A stretch of 64,000 bases of DNA, taken from positions 186,001-250,000 of the forward strand of contig NZ_SRRU01000009.1 in NCBI RefSeq assembly GCF_004784465.1, written 5' to 3'. Each line of letters begins with the position of its first letter. Within the stretch, counting starts at the first letter, position 1. This document shows, piece after piece, positions 50,155 through 59,008 of this stretch. Origin of the DNA: Streptomyces griseoluteus. GTDB lineage: Bacteria; Actinomycetota; Actinomycetes; Streptomycetales; Streptomycetaceae. A program made the position numbers and the translations under genes. The notes under the pieces are model-generated. The model was not told where the DNA came from, made no database searches, and was given only the letters and a program-made list of their open reading frames with translations.

Positions 50155-51714
50155 ATGCCGGAAGCGCCGTTCGGTCCGTACCAGGGGTTCACCGTTCCGC
50201 CGATGCCGTCCGGGCCACCGCCCGCGCCGCCGAGCGCGCTGCGGGCCGCCGCGGTGGCCCTCCTCAACCTGAGCGGACTCGGCCTCGGTTATGCCCTGCT
50301 CCGAAGATGGAGCGCGCTGGCACTGTGCCTTGCCGCCACCGCCGTCCTCCTCTTCGCCGCGCTGCCCGCCGACGCCGACGGCCTGCCCGACGGGGTGCTG
50401 GTCGGCTACCTCGTCGTCCTGCTGCTCGCCGCGGCCCACGGCGCCCGCCTGGGACTGCGCACCCCGCTGTCCCTGGGCGCGCCCCTCGCCCTCGTGCTGG
50501 GCCTGGTGCTGCTCGCCGTACCGGCCGGCGGCGCGCTCTGGTACGACGGTGCCCGCGCGGAGGCCGAACAGCAGGCGCTGCTCGGCCGGCTGCAGAAGGC
50601 CGACGACCTGGTGGCGGCGGCCGGACGGCACACCTTCGCCGCCTCCCGCGCCGACTACCGCTCGGCCCTCGCCGTCTACCGCGACCTCGCGGTCGACCAC
50701 CCCGGCTCCCGCGCCGCCGACCGCGTCCCCGCCCGGATGCGCGCCTACTACGCCGGCGTCGGCGCCGCGTACGGGCGGGGTGAATACTGCGTGGCCGTCG
50801 AGCCCCTCCAGTTCCTCCGTACGGTGCCGCGCACCATGCCTGCCGACCAGCTCGGCTCGCTCACCCGCTGGCCCGACGACCGGCTGGCCACCTCGCTCTA
50901 CGAGTGCGGCAAGGCCGACCTCGGCGACGGCGGGGAGGCGTGGGTCGACCGGTTCCGCGAGCTGCTCGCCGACTTCCCCGGCTCACCGGCCGCCGCCAAG
51001 GTGGTGCCGGCCGTCGACGCGGCCGTACGGACCGCGCAGCAGGGGGTCGGCGGGAACGCGCCCTGCACCGCCGTGGACCGGCTGCACACCCTGGACACCC
51101 GGCTCACCGACCTCGCCGCCTCGGCCGGCAACGCCTCCACCGACCTCACGGCGGTCGCCGCCCGCGCCGGGAGGGGCGGGGACGCGGGCGCCTACGAGTG
51201 CGGGGTGGACCAGTACAAGGACGGGGACTTCGCCGGGGCGCGGCAGAGCATGCGGAGCTATGTCTCGGACAGCAAGGGCGGGGGGAAGCGGGAGAGGGCC
51301 AGGAAGATCGCCATAGCCGCCGAGGTCGCCCAGACCCTCCCGGCGGCCGGGAAGAAGCTGCCCACCACGGCCTCCGGCGGCAGCATCTCCGTCACGGTGA
51401 AGAACGACAGCCCCCACGACATCACCGTGCTCTACACCGGCCCGGTCACCGGCAGCTTCACCCTCAAGGCATGCGGCGGCTGCACCGCGTACTCCCTCGC
51501 CGCGACCATCACGGCGGGCTTCAAGCCGTGCTCCGACAGCGGGCGGAACTACCCGCAGCGCACGATCCAACTGCCCACCGGCACCACATACTTCGTGCAC
51601 CAGCCCCAGGGCGCCGGTGCCGGCTCGCCCGCCTCCGACACCGCGCGGCTCAGATCGGGCTATGTGTACACCGAATGCGCCTACACCACGCGGACGTTCG
51701 GGTCCGGCACCTGA
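50155..51714 (+). CDS. Membrane-anchored protein with TPR-like periplasmic region
   Basis: A 519-residue protein: a Pro-rich N terminus (MPEAPFGPYQGFTVPPMPSG), three or four membrane helices (about 40-135), an extracytoplasmic alpha-helical region (about 140-400) that looks like tetratricopeptide-type packing (repeated A-x-x-x-Y-R-x-L and DFAGARQSM), and a small C-terminal beta domain (about 410-519, SISVTVKNDSPHDITVLYTG) with paired cysteines. Streptomyces genomes encode many such proteins; the role is unknown. GGGGGAG lies 5 bases before ATG 50155. The 3' end overlaps the convergent snpR by 34 bases. Confidence 0.75.
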   Translation: MPEAPFGPYQGFTVPPMPSGPPPAPPSALRAAAVALLNLSGLGLGYALLRRWSALALCLAATAVLLFAALPADADGLPDGVLVGYLVVLLLAAAHGARLGLRTPLSLGAPLALVLGLVLLAVPAGGALWYDGARAEAEQQALLGRLQKADDLVAAAGRHTFAASRADYRSALAVYRDLAVDHPGSRAADRVPARMRAYYAGVGAAYGRGEYCVAVEPLQFLRTVPRTMPADQLGSLTRWPDDRLATSLYECGKADLGDGGEAWVDRFRELLADFPGSPAAAKVVPAVDAAVRTAQQGVGGNAPCTAVDRLHTLDTRLTDLAASAGNASTDLTAVAARAGRGGDAGAYECGVDQYKDGDFAGARQSMRSYVSDSKGGGKRERARKIAIAAEVAQTLPAAGKKLPTTASGGSISVTVKNDSPHDITVLYTGPVTGSFTLKACGGCTAYSLAATITAGFKPCSDSGRNYPQRTIQLPTGTTYFVHQPQGAGAGSPASDTARLRSGYVYTECAYTTRTFGSGT

Positions 51715-52709
51715 TCGGGTCCTGCGTCCGGCCCCGGCACCGTCCGGGTGACGGTGCCGCACAGGTCGGCGGGACGCGGCTCTGGGCCGCGCTCCAGCCA
51801 GTCCCGGTACGCGGGGGCCTGGAGGGCCACCTCCCAGTAGGCGTCGGCCAGTTCCTCGAAGCCCCGGTCGAGGTCGGTCTCGGTGCGGGCCGCGAGCAGC
51901 AGCCGCACCCCGATCGGGTCGCCGTGCAGGGGGCGGATGGCGAGGTCGGAGCGGGGGTGCGCGGTGGGCTGGCTGACCGTGACCACCTCGCCCGTGGCGG
52001 CCAGCGAGTACGCGGTGAGGTAGTCGCCGTGCAGCAGGTCCGGCTCGATCCCGGCCTCGCGCAGCACCCGGCAGATCGCGTCCCACTCGCCGTCCACCGT
52101 GGAGTCCACCATCCACCGTTCCTCGGCCAGCTCGGTCAGCCGCACCTCGCTCCTGGCCGCCGCCGGATGGTCGGCCGCCAGCGAGACGAACTGCGGCTCC
52201 CGCTCCACCAGCACCCGTAGGCACAGCCCCGGCGGGACCCGCAGCGGACTGCCCTCCACCTCGTGCACGAAGGCCAGCTCCAGCGCGCCCTCGGCGACCT
52301 GGCGCAGCAGCGCGTTGGCGGAGGCGTCCATCTGGAGCGAGGGCTCGGCCGCCGGGACACGGGAGCGCAGCCGGCGCAGCCAGCCCGGCAGGGCGCGGCT
52401 GGCGGTGGCGCCGATCCGCAGCCGCGGCCCGGCCGAGGCGCGGGCGGCCGCCGCGCGGGCCTCGGTGACGAGGGCTTCGAGCTCCCCGACCAGCGGCCGG
52501 GCCCGGCTCAGCACCAGCCGGCCCAACGGGGTGGCGCGGCAGCCGGTGTGGCCGCGGGTGAAGAGCGGGCCGCCCAGCGCCTTCTCGATCCGGCGCAGCT
52601 GGGTGCTCAACGAGGGCTGGGCCAGGCCGAGTTCACGCGCCGCCTGATGCAGGCTGCCCGCATCCGCGATGGCGCACAGAACCCGGAAGTGCCTCACCTC
52701 TAGCTCCAT
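51681..52709 (-). CDS. snpR: LysR-type regulator, probable snapalysin activator SnpR
   Basis: A 342-residue LysR protein: winged helix-turn-helix at 1-60 (LEVRHFRVLCAIADAGSLHQ, then LSTQLRRIEKALGGPLF) and a periplasmic-binding-like effector domain from about 90. It diverges from a snapalysin gene, the arrangement of snpR-snpA in S. lividans, where SnpR activates snpA. A GATAGC-N5-GCTACC element lies in the shared control region. ATG 52709 is the family-consistent start. Confidence 0.9.
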   Translation of the reverse strand: MELEVRHFRVLCAIADAGSLHQAARELGLAQPSLSTQLRRIEKALGGPLFTRGHTGCRATPLGRLVLSRARPLVGELEALVTEARAAAARASAGPRLRIGATASRALPGWLRRLRSRVPAAEPSLQMDASANALLRQVAEGALELAFVHEVEGSPLRVPPGLCLRVLVEREPQFVSLAADHPAAARSEVRLTELAEERWMVDSTVDGEWDAICRVLREAGIEPDLLHGDYLTAYSLAATGEVVTVSQPTAHPRSDLAIRPLHGDPIGVRLLLAARTETDLDRGFEELADAYWEVALQAPAYRDWLERGPEPRPADLCGTVTRTVPGPDAGPDQVPDPNVRVV

Positions 52710-52783
52710 GACGGGAGCCTAGGGCGGGTTTGCATGCGCACGCCAGACGCATAAATCGCCGCGCACTGCCACGAGTTGCCGGT

Positions 52784-52800
52784 GATAGCCCGGTGCTACC
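52784..52800. promoter_or_regulatory. Probable SnpR-binding palindrome, first snapalysin gene
   Basis: GATAGC (52784-52789), five bases, GCTACC (52795-52800), flanked by AGTTGC and GCAACT arms. It fits the LysR T-N11-A layout and lies between snpR and snpA. AACTTGCCAT at 52803-52812 directly follows and is repeated before the second snapalysin gene. Confidence 0.65.
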
Positions 52801-52918
52801 GCAACTTGCCATTAGCCGGAGCCTGTTGATCTATCCAAGACTCGGAAGCAGCCGGTCGTTCACCCCCACTCGAACGACGGGCCACCCCCACACGCACCGA
52901 AATGAGGAGCACCCCCAC

Positions 52919-53587
52919 ATGCCGTCCTCCCGCATGCCCGCGAAGAGCACCGGAATGATCGTCGCCCTCGGTCTCGGCCTGGCCGCCGCCACGTTCGGAG
53001 CCGCCGCCCCGGCGTCCGCCCGGCCCGCTCCCGTCGCCGCGCACGCCGGATACACCGGCTCGGCCCAGGCGGCGTCCGACAACCAGGCGTTCTTCGACGC
53101 GGTCCTGAAGTCGGTCGCCGAGAAGCGGACCGAGAACCCGGGCCTGAAGTCGGTCACCGTCACCTACAACCCGTCAGCCGCGCCGAGCTTCAGCTCCCAG
53201 ATATCGAGGGCCGCCTCGATCTGGAACAGCTCCGTCTCCAACGTGAAGCTGTCCGCCACCTCCGGCACCGGCGACTTCTCCTACCGGGAGGGCAACGACT
53301 CACGCGGCTCCTACGCGTCCACCGACGGCCACGGCCGGGGCTACGTCTTCCTGGACTACGCGCAGAACCAGCAGTACGACTCGGTCCGCGTCGTCACGCA
53401 CGAGACCGGGCATGTGCTCGGTCTGCCGGACCACTACGAGGGTCCGTGCAGCGAGCTGATGTCCGGCGGCGGCCCCGGCCCGTCCTGCACCAACTCCAGC
53501 CCGGACGCCAACGAGCGCGCCCGCGTCGACCAGCTCTGGGCCAACGGCTTCGCCAAGGCACTGGCCAAGGTGAACCAGGCCCGCTGA
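52919..53587 (+). CDS. snpA: Snapalysin (M7 small neutral metalloprotease)
   Basis: A secreted zinc protease of 222 residues. It has a signal peptide (about 1-38, ending APASARPAP), a short propeptide, and the M7 domain with the extended zinc motif HETGHVLGLPD (His161, Glu162, His165, Asp171), followed by DHYEGPCSELMSGG where the Met-turn region and a Cys pair lie. GAGGAG precedes ATG 52919. It is divergent from snpR and ends with an 18-bp hairpin. Confidence 0.95.
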   Translation: MPSSRMPAKSTGMIVALGLGLAAATFGAAAPASARPAPVAAHAGYTGSAQAASDNQAFFDAVLKSVAEKRTENPGLKSVTVTYNPSAAPSFSSQISRAASIWNSSVSNVKLSATSGTGDFSYREGNDSRGSYASTDGHGRGYVFLDYAQNQQYDSVRVVTHETGHVLGLPDHYEGPCSELMSGGGPGPSCTNSSPDANERARVDQLWANGFAKALAKVNQAR

Positions 53588-53612
53588 CCCCTCGGCACAC
53601 CAGGCCGTACCC

Positions 53613-53654
53613 CGGACCGCGGACCGTCGCCCCCACGCGACGGTCCGCGGTCCG
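53613..53654 (+). terminator. Very strong hairpin terminator between the two snapalysin genes
   Basis: Perfect 18-bp stem (53613-53630 with 53637-53654), loop CCCCAC. It should stop read-through from the first protease gene into the second, which has its own promoter element. Confidence 0.85.
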
Positions 53655-53686
53655 TCGCGTTCCCAGGGCCCGCACGCGGTGCCCCC

Positions 53687-53703
53687 GATAGCTCGCTGCT
53701 ATC
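53687..53703. promoter_or_regulatory. Probable SnpR-binding palindrome, second snapalysin gene
   Basis: GATAGC, five bases, GCTATC: a perfect 6-bp-arm palindrome, followed at 53706-53715 by AACTTGCCAT. The same palindrome-plus-decamer arrangement precedes the first gene, so both are probably controlled by the same LysR protein. Confidence 0.65.
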
Positions 53704-53811
53704 CCAACTTGCCATCATCCGCAGGCCGTTGGCCTGCCCGAGACTCAGGGGCAACCGGCCGTTCACCCCCATACGGACGGCCACCCCCACGTACGAAAAC
53801 GAGGACCCCAC

Positions 53812-54483
53812 ATGACGTCGTCCCGTACGTCCGCCAAGACCGTCAGATCCCTCCTCGCCCTCGGTCTCGGCGTGGCCGCCGCCGCGCTCGGCGCCGCCAC
53901 CCCCGCCTCCGCCCAGCCCGCCCCCGTCGCCGCCCCGCACGCCGGGTACACCGGCTCGGCCCAGGAGGCGGCGAACACCAAGGCGTTCTTCGACGCGGTG
54001 CTGAAGTCGGTCGCCGAGCAGCGGGCCGAGAACCCGAGCCTCAAGGCCGTCACCGTCTACTACAACGCCAGCCAGGCGCCGAGCTTCCGCTCGCAGATAT
54101 CGAGCTCCACCTCCATCTGGAACAGCTCGGTCTCCAACGTCAAGCTCGCCTCGACCACCGGCACCGGCAACTTCTCCTACTACGAGGGCAACGACTCGCG
54201 CGGCTCCTACGCCTCCACCGACGGCCACGGCCGGGGCTACGTCTTCCTCGACTACGCGCAGAACCAGCAGTACGACTCGATCCGGGTCACCGCGCACGAG
54301 ACCGGCCACGTGCTGGGCCTGCCCGACCACTACAGCGGCCCGTGCAGCGAGCTGATGTCCGGCGGCGGCCCCGGCACCTCCTGCACCAACCGCTACCCGA
54401 ACGCCACCGAGCGTTCCCGCGTCAACCAGCTCTGGGCCAACGGGCTCGCCAAGGCGCTGGCCAAGGTGAACCAGGACCGCTGA
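53812..54483 (+). CDS. Second snapalysin (M7 metalloprotease)
   Basis: A 223-residue paralogue of the protease 330 bases upstream. Same layout: signal peptide ending ATPASAQPAP, conserved YTGSAQEA and VFLDYAQNQQYDSIRV, and HETGHVLGLPD with His162, Glu163, His166 and Asp172. The two mature domains are highly similar by eye, pointing to tandem duplication that included the promoter. ATG 53812 follows an A-rich GAGG sequence. A 13-bp hairpin follows at 54503. Confidence 0.95.
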   Translation: MTSSRTSAKTVRSLLALGLGVAAAALGAATPASAQPAPVAAPHAGYTGSAQEAANTKAFFDAVLKSVAEQRAENPSLKAVTVYYNASQAPSFRSQISSSTSIWNSSVSNVKLASTTGTGNFSYYEGNDSRGSYASTDGHGRGYVFLDYAQNQQYDSIRVTAHETGHVLGLPDHYSGPCSELMSGGGPGTSCTNRYPNATERSRVNQLWANGLAKALAKVNQDR

Positions 54484-54502
54484 GCGTCCTCCTGAAACGC
54501 AA

Positions 54503-54533
54503 GGGCCGTCGTCCACCGGGTGGACGACGGCCC
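54503..54533 (+). terminator. Hairpin terminator after the second snapalysin gene
   Basis: Perfect 13-bp stem (54503-54515 with 54521-54533), loop CCGGG, 19 bases after the stop codon. Confidence 0.8.
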
Positions 54534-54717
54534 CGGCGTTAGTACCGGCTCAAGAGCGTCATCAGCCGGAGCGCCGGTACGTGGCGAGGCTCAGGCACCG
54601 ACAGATCCATGATCACGGAATCGCGGCGGCACAAGCACAGAACTAGGATCGGTCGCAAGGCACAGATCACAGCGCATGAGGGGCTGCCCCAGCCGACCAT
54701 CCCGCAGGAGGTCCGCA

Positions 54718-56478
54718 ATGGCGACGCTGCTGTCCGTCAACGTAGGCCTGCCCAAGGATGTCTCCTGGCAGGGAAGGACCGTCCGCACCGGGGCCTGGAA
54801 GGCCCCCGCCCAGGGCCCCCGCATGGTCCGGCGGCTCAATGTCGAGGGAGACGGCCAAGGAGACCTGGGCGGGCACGGTGGCGAAATCCGTGCCGTCCTC
54901 GTCTACCAGCTGCAGTCCTACCAGTACTGGCGGACGCAGCTCGGTCGCGACGACCTGGCCTTCGGGATGTTCGGGGAGAACTTCACCGTCGACGGACTGG
55001 CCGACGACGACGTGTGCATCGGCGACCGCTACCGCATCGGCGAAGCCGAATTCGAGGTCACCCAGCCCCGCGTCACCTGCTACCGCGTCGGCATGCGCCT
55101 GGGCGAGCCCGCCATGGCCTCCCTGCTGGTCGCCCACCACCGCCCCGGCTTCTATCTGCGCGTCCTGACAGAAGGCCGTGTCCAGGCCGGTGACGAGATC
55201 ACCCTCACCCGCAGGGGCCCGGAGGAACTCAGCGTCGCCGACACCGACGCACTGCTCTACCTGCCCGACCGCGACCCCGCGAAGCTCCGCAAAGCCCTGA
55301 ACATTCCAGCCCTGAGCCCCGGATGGCAGCAGTCCTTCCGTGAACTCGCCGCCGCCCGGGAGCCCGCACGAGAACCGGGACGGCCCGGTGAACGCGCCGC
55401 CGCTCAGCAGCCCGAAGAGGCGCCGGGATGGCCCGGGTTCAGAGCGATGCGCGTCGCCCGCATCGTCCGCGAGACCCCCGGCGTCTCGTCGATCTACCTC
55501 CGGACCACCGACGGCACACCTCTCCCCGAGGCCCGCCCGGGCCAGTACCTGTCGCTCCGCCTACCCGTCGCCGGTGCCGCCCCCGCGGTGCGCAGCTACT
55601 CACTCTCGTCCACTCCCGAAGAAGGCACCTACCGCATCAGCGTCAAGCACGAGCCCCACGGGAAAGTCAGCGGCTACATCCACGCCAGGCTTCGTCCAGG
55701 GGACCTGATGGGCGTCGCCAGCCCTCGCGGAACGTTCGTACTGGAAGAAGGGACCCGCCCGATCGCTCTCGTCTCCGCGGGAATCGGTGCCACTCCGGTG
55801 CTCGCCATGCTCCACCACCTGGCGGCCCGAGGAGATCCACGTCCTGTCTGGTGGATCCACATCGCACACGACCGCGCCCACCACGTCTTCGCGGACGAGG
55901 CCCACACGCTTCTGGAGCAACTCCCCAACGCCCACGAGCACATCTACTACACCTCGGGAACCCCACGCCCCGAGAAGTTTCCCATCACCCAGGGCCGCCC
56001 TACTGCCTCATCCCTCGCGGGCCTGGGCATCCCCGCCGACGCGGACGCCTACCTCTGCGGACCAGTCGCCTTCATGGAGGACGTTGCCGGCTTCCTGCGC
56101 GGTCGCGGGCTGAGCCCGGACAGGATCCACACGGAACAATTCAGCGCCCTCCCAGCCATCAACCCTGGCATCGCGCCCACAGCCGCCGTCCGGCCGCACC
56201 CGCCAGCCGGCCCCACGGGCACCGGCCCCCTCATCACATTCGCTCGCAGCGGCGTCACCACCCCATGGTCGACCGCATACGCTTCCCTCCTCGAGCTCGC
56301 CGAAGCCTGCGACATCCCCACCCGCTGGTCCTGCCGCACTGGCGTCTGCCACACCTGCGTCACCCAGGTCGTAGCAGGTGACATCACCTACACCACCCCA
56401 CCCCTCGAACTGCCCGAAACCGGCACCACCCTCGTCTGCTGCAGCGCACCGGCCACCGAGCTGGTCCTCGATCTGTAA
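54718..56478 (+). CDS. MOSC domain / ferredoxin-reductase / [2Fe-2S] ferredoxin fusion
   Basis: A 586-residue three-part oxidoreductase. Residues 1-215: YiiM-like MOSC domain with GGHGGEIRAV, MFGENFTVDGL and the presumed molybdenum-ligand Cys121 in RVTCYRVG. Residues 240-475: FAD/NAD reductase with RSYSLSS (FAD), SAGIGATPVLAML (NAD) and YLCGPVAFM. Residues 495-586: plant-type ferredoxin with CRTGVCHTC and a distal Cys in TTLVCCSAP. The set suggests NAD(P)H-driven reduction of N-hydroxylated or similar substrates at a Mo site in one polypeptide. AGGAGG precedes ATG 54718. Codon use is a little less biased than its neighbours. Confidence 0.9.
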   Translation: MATLLSVNVGLPKDVSWQGRTVRTGAWKAPAQGPRMVRRLNVEGDGQGDLGGHGGEIRAVLVYQLQSYQYWRTQLGRDDLAFGMFGENFTVDGLADDDVCIGDRYRIGEAEFEVTQPRVTCYRVGMRLGEPAMASLLVAHHRPGFYLRVLTEGRVQAGDEITLTRRGPEELSVADTDALLYLPDRDPAKLRKALNIPALSPGWQQSFRELAAAREPAREPGRPGERAAAQQPEEAPGWPGFRAMRVARIVRETPGVSSIYLRTTDGTPLPEARPGQYLSLRLPVAGAAPAVRSYSLSSTPEEGTYRISVKHEPHGKVSGYIHARLRPGDLMGVASPRGTFVLEEGTRPIALVSAGIGATPVLAMLHHLAARGDPRPVWWIHIAHDRAHHVFADEAHTLLEQLPNAHEHIYYTSGTPRPEKFPITQGRPTASSLAGLGIPADADAYLCGPVAFMEDVAGFLRGRGLSPDRIHTEQFSALPAINPGIAPTAAVRPHPPAGPTGTGPLITFARSGVTTPWSTAYASLLELAEACDIPTRWSCRTGVCHTCVTQVVAGDITYTTPPLELPETGTTLVCCSAPATELVLDL

Positions 56479-56499
56479 TGGGCGCACCAGTCCTCCGGC

Positions 56500-56793
56500 G
56501 CCGGAGATCCCGGCCGCCTCTGCGTTCCCGGTCGGCCGGAGCCAGCCTTCCAGCGCGATGCGAACCGCCGCGGCGACGCTTGCCGCGAGGACGCGGGCAG
56601 TGTGCGCTCCGGTGCCGTCCAGGCGTTCGGCGATCACCGTTGTGAGAGGAGGCTCGATGCCGGCGGTGGTGTCGAGGAACGCGTTGCGCAGCGCAGTCCT
56701 CGACCACGGTCCCGGTGCGGCTGAACGGCATGTACGAGCGGCCTGGACCGCGAGCATGGAGTGGTCCCCGGCGACTTCCGTGCGGCGGTCCAC
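56500..56793 (-). pseudogene. C-terminal relic of a TetR-family regulator
   Basis: Read on the minus strand: HSMLAVQAARTC, LRNAFLDTTAGIEPPLTTV, IAERLDGTG, ARVLAASVAAAVRIALEGWL. This is the usual C-terminal ligand-domain pattern of TetR proteins (A-F-L...L...I-A-x-R...V-x-A-A-x-R-x-A-x-x-x-W). No DNA-binding domain or start is present, and the frame continues without a stop into the antisense of the MOSC gene. It fills the 450-base gap before the YihY gene. Confidence 0.55.
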
Positions 56794-56929
56794 AGTTTTC
56801 CGTGCTGGTGCACGCCGCAGTTCTAGATCATCAACCCCTGTCCAGCCCTCCGTGAGGCTCTGACCGCCTGAGCGACCCTGAGACGCCTCTGATGGCTTAG
56901 GCGGGGCCGTGACGGGTTACCCGGCAAGT

Positions 56930-57979
56930 ATGGCGAAGCTGCATCTTCCAGGGCGGAAAGCACACCACCGCGGCGAGGAGGCGCCGGCGCCCGAAGAGGT
57001 CGGTCCCGGGCCCGAGGTGGAGCGCCGGGCACCGGACACGCCGGCCAAGCTGCCCAAGGGGGCCTGGGGCGGAGTGCTCAAGGGAGCACTGCGGGAGTTC
57101 AAGGACGACGAGCTGACCGATCGCGCGGCAGCCCTGACCTACTACGGGGTGCTGTCGTTGTTCCCGGCGCTACTGGTGCTCGTGTCCCTGCTGGGTATCA
57201 CCGGCAAGTCCACGACCGACGCGGTCCTGGCCAACATCAGAAAGCTTGCTCCCGGCTCGGCCCGGGACATCATCACGAGGGCCGTGGAGCAGCTGCAGAG
57301 CAACGCCGGCATCGGCTCCCTCATGGCCGTCGTCGGCATCGTGCTGGCGGTGTGGTCGGCCTCCGGCTACGTGGCGGCGTTCATCCGCGCTGCGAACGCC
57401 GTCTACGACATACCCGAGGGCCGCCCGGTGTGGAAGCTCCTCCCCGTACGGCTGGGCGTGACCGTCGTGCTGATGGTGCTGGCCGTGGCCAGCGCGCTGA
57501 TCGTGGTGTTCACCGGCGGCCTGGCGCGCCGAGCCGGGACGGCGCTGGGCATCGGGGACATGGCGCTGACCGTGTGGTCGATCGCCAAGTGGCCCGTCCT
57601 GGTGGTCCTGGTCACCGTCATGATCGCGATCCTGTACTGGGCGAGCCCCAACGCGAAGGTGAAGGGGTTCCGCTGGATCACCCCAGGCAGCTTCCTCGCC
57701 CTGGTGATCTGGATGATCGCCTCGGCCGGGTTCGCGTTCTACGTCGCGAACTTCGGCTCCTACAACAAGACGTACGGCACCATGGCCGGCGTCATCGTCT
57801 TCCTCGTGTGGCTGTGGATCACCAATCTGGCCATCCTGCTGGGCCTGGAGTTCGACGCCGAGACCGTACGCCAGCGGGCCATCGCAGGCGGCCTGCCGCC
57901 GGACGCCGAGCCCTACACCCAGCCCCGCGACACCCGGAAGTGGGACGAGGAAGACCGCCGCCGCCTAGGTGAAGCATGA
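56930..57979 (+). CDS. YihY/BrkB family membrane protein
   Basis: A 349-residue inner-membrane protein with six helices (about 85-320) between hydrophilic ends. Family signs: FKDDELTDRAAALTYYGVLSLFPALLVLVSLLG, seen as separate blocks DRAAALTYYGVLSLFPAL and LVLVSLLG, and the late GSYNKTYGTMAGVIVFLVWL with WITNLAILLG. It was once mislabelled RNase BN; the real function is unknown. ATG 56930 is preferred; GTG 56909 is in frame. Neither has a strong ribosome site. Confidence 0.88.
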   Translation: MAKLHLPGRKAHHRGEEAPAPEEVGPGPEVERRAPDTPAKLPKGAWGGVLKGALREFKDDELTDRAAALTYYGVLSLFPALLVLVSLLGITGKSTTDAVLANIRKLAPGSARDIITRAVEQLQSNAGIGSLMAVVGIVLAVWSASGYVAAFIRAANAVYDIPEGRPVWKLLPVRLGVTVVLMVLAVASALIVVFTGGLARRAGTALGIGDMALTVWSIAKWPVLVVLVTVMIAILYWASPNAKVKGFRWITPGSFLALVIWMIASAGFAFYVANFGSYNKTYGTMAGVIVFLVWLWITNLAILLGLEFDAETVRQRAIAGGLPPDAEPYTQPRDTRKWDEEDRRRLGEA

Positions 57980-58197
57980 ACGGCGCCTCCTGATCCGAGG
58001 GTGTACCTGGCCGGCTAGACCGCAGGTCAGCGTTCCGAAGACCGCGGCGTTTCCGCGTCCAGGGCCCTACGGACGCATGGCTCAGGGCATGTCCACCGGA
58101 CGCCGACCTCCCCGTGGTGGCCTTCGTCGGTCGCGTGAACGCGCCGGGCATGATTGTCTGGTGACAACTATTTGTCCTCGGGCCTAGAAGGAGGAGC

Positions 58198-58560
58198 GTG
58201 CATCCTCCGGTGTGGGCTTCCAGCCATGCGGCCCGAGCACTCGCGGCCCCCGTGCGGACCGTGTGGGTCATCAGGCTGTGGGGCGACTTCGACGCTCACT
58301 CCATCCACGTCGTCGAACGGGTCACCTACGAGTTGCTGCAGTGCAGCGTCACGCCCGTGGTGTTCGACCTGCGTCAAGTGACCTTCGCCAACACGGCGCT
58401 GCTGAACCACCTGATCGCGTTCCGCCTGTACCGCCGCGTCGGCCTCGTCGGAGCCGACCGGCTGATGCGACTGATGATCGAGGTGAGCGGGGCCGCGCTC
58501 CCTGTCTTCCCCGACCTGGACGCCGCCCTCACCGCCCTGTCGGCGGACGAGGCGCCCTAG
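58198..58560 (+). CDS. STAS-domain anti-sigma factor antagonist
   Basis: A 120-residue STAS protein. The core reads VWVIRLWGDFDAHSIHVVER, then VVFDLRQVTFANTALLNHLI, where the phosphorylatable Ser of SpoIIAA (D-S-S-G) is replaced by an N-T-A-L segment, so control by phosphorylation may be altered. In partner switching, the unphosphorylated form frees a sigma factor from its kinase-like anti-sigma factor. AAGGAGG precedes GTG 58198 closely. A PP2C phosphatase gene lies 450 bases downstream. Confidence 0.78.
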   Translation: MHPPVWASSHAARALAAPVRTVWVIRLWGDFDAHSIHVVERVTYELLQCSVTPVVFDLRQVTFANTALLNHLIAFRLYRRVGLVGADRLMRLMIEVSGAALPVFPDLDAALTALSADEAP

Positions 58561-58586
58561 GCGTGACCGTGAGCGGGGACCGGGCA

Positions 58587-58628
58587 CGCAGTGAGGGGAG
58601 GGGCGCGACGGCCACTCCCCTCACTGCG
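58587..58628 (+). terminator. Hairpin terminator after the STAS gene
   Basis: Perfect 14-bp stem (58587-58600 with 58615-58628) with a 14-base loop, 26 bases after the stop codon. Confidence 0.72.
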
Positions 58629-59008
58629 ACGCAAACGGGAAGGCCCTGGACGGCGCCGCTACCGCCGCGGCGCCCGCAAGAAACCCGTCCAGCGGCATCC
58701 GGAGCCGCATCGGTCAGGCGGCAAGGCGCGCGAGCGGCTGCTCACCCATCCGCCTGGACGCGCACTGGGCCGGCTGTGTCCTGGTTGCCCAGCACGGGCG
58801 CAGCAGCGAGAGCCCCGACGAGGTCCTCGCGCAGGCCGCCAAGGAGCTGTATTTCCAGGACCGGGGGGCGCCGCGCCCCGCGCCTGGACGTGGAGCTGAC
58901 TGGCATCGACTGCATCGCCGCGACGTTCTGAGGGAGCGAAAAGATCGGCGGGCGCGAGAGCAGGACAGTTCGTAGATTGAAGAGGAAGTAACTCGCCGGG
59001 ACACGCCT
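58629..59008 (+). other. Gap with a probable decayed gene fragment
   Basis: No intact gene. On the plus strand about 58756-58900 reads LDAHWAGCVLVAQHGRSSES then PDEVLAQAAKELYFQDRGAP, and after a shift RLDVELTGIDCIAATF and a stop near 58931. The codon bias and protein-like flow suggest the C-terminal end of a small frameshifted gene. I do not recognise its family. Confidence 0.4.

Noticed and set aside
54667..56793. Several long minus-strand frames across the MOSC fusion gene
   Set aside because: They are shadows of the plus-strand gene; only the TetR-like piece at 56500-56793 shows real family motifs.
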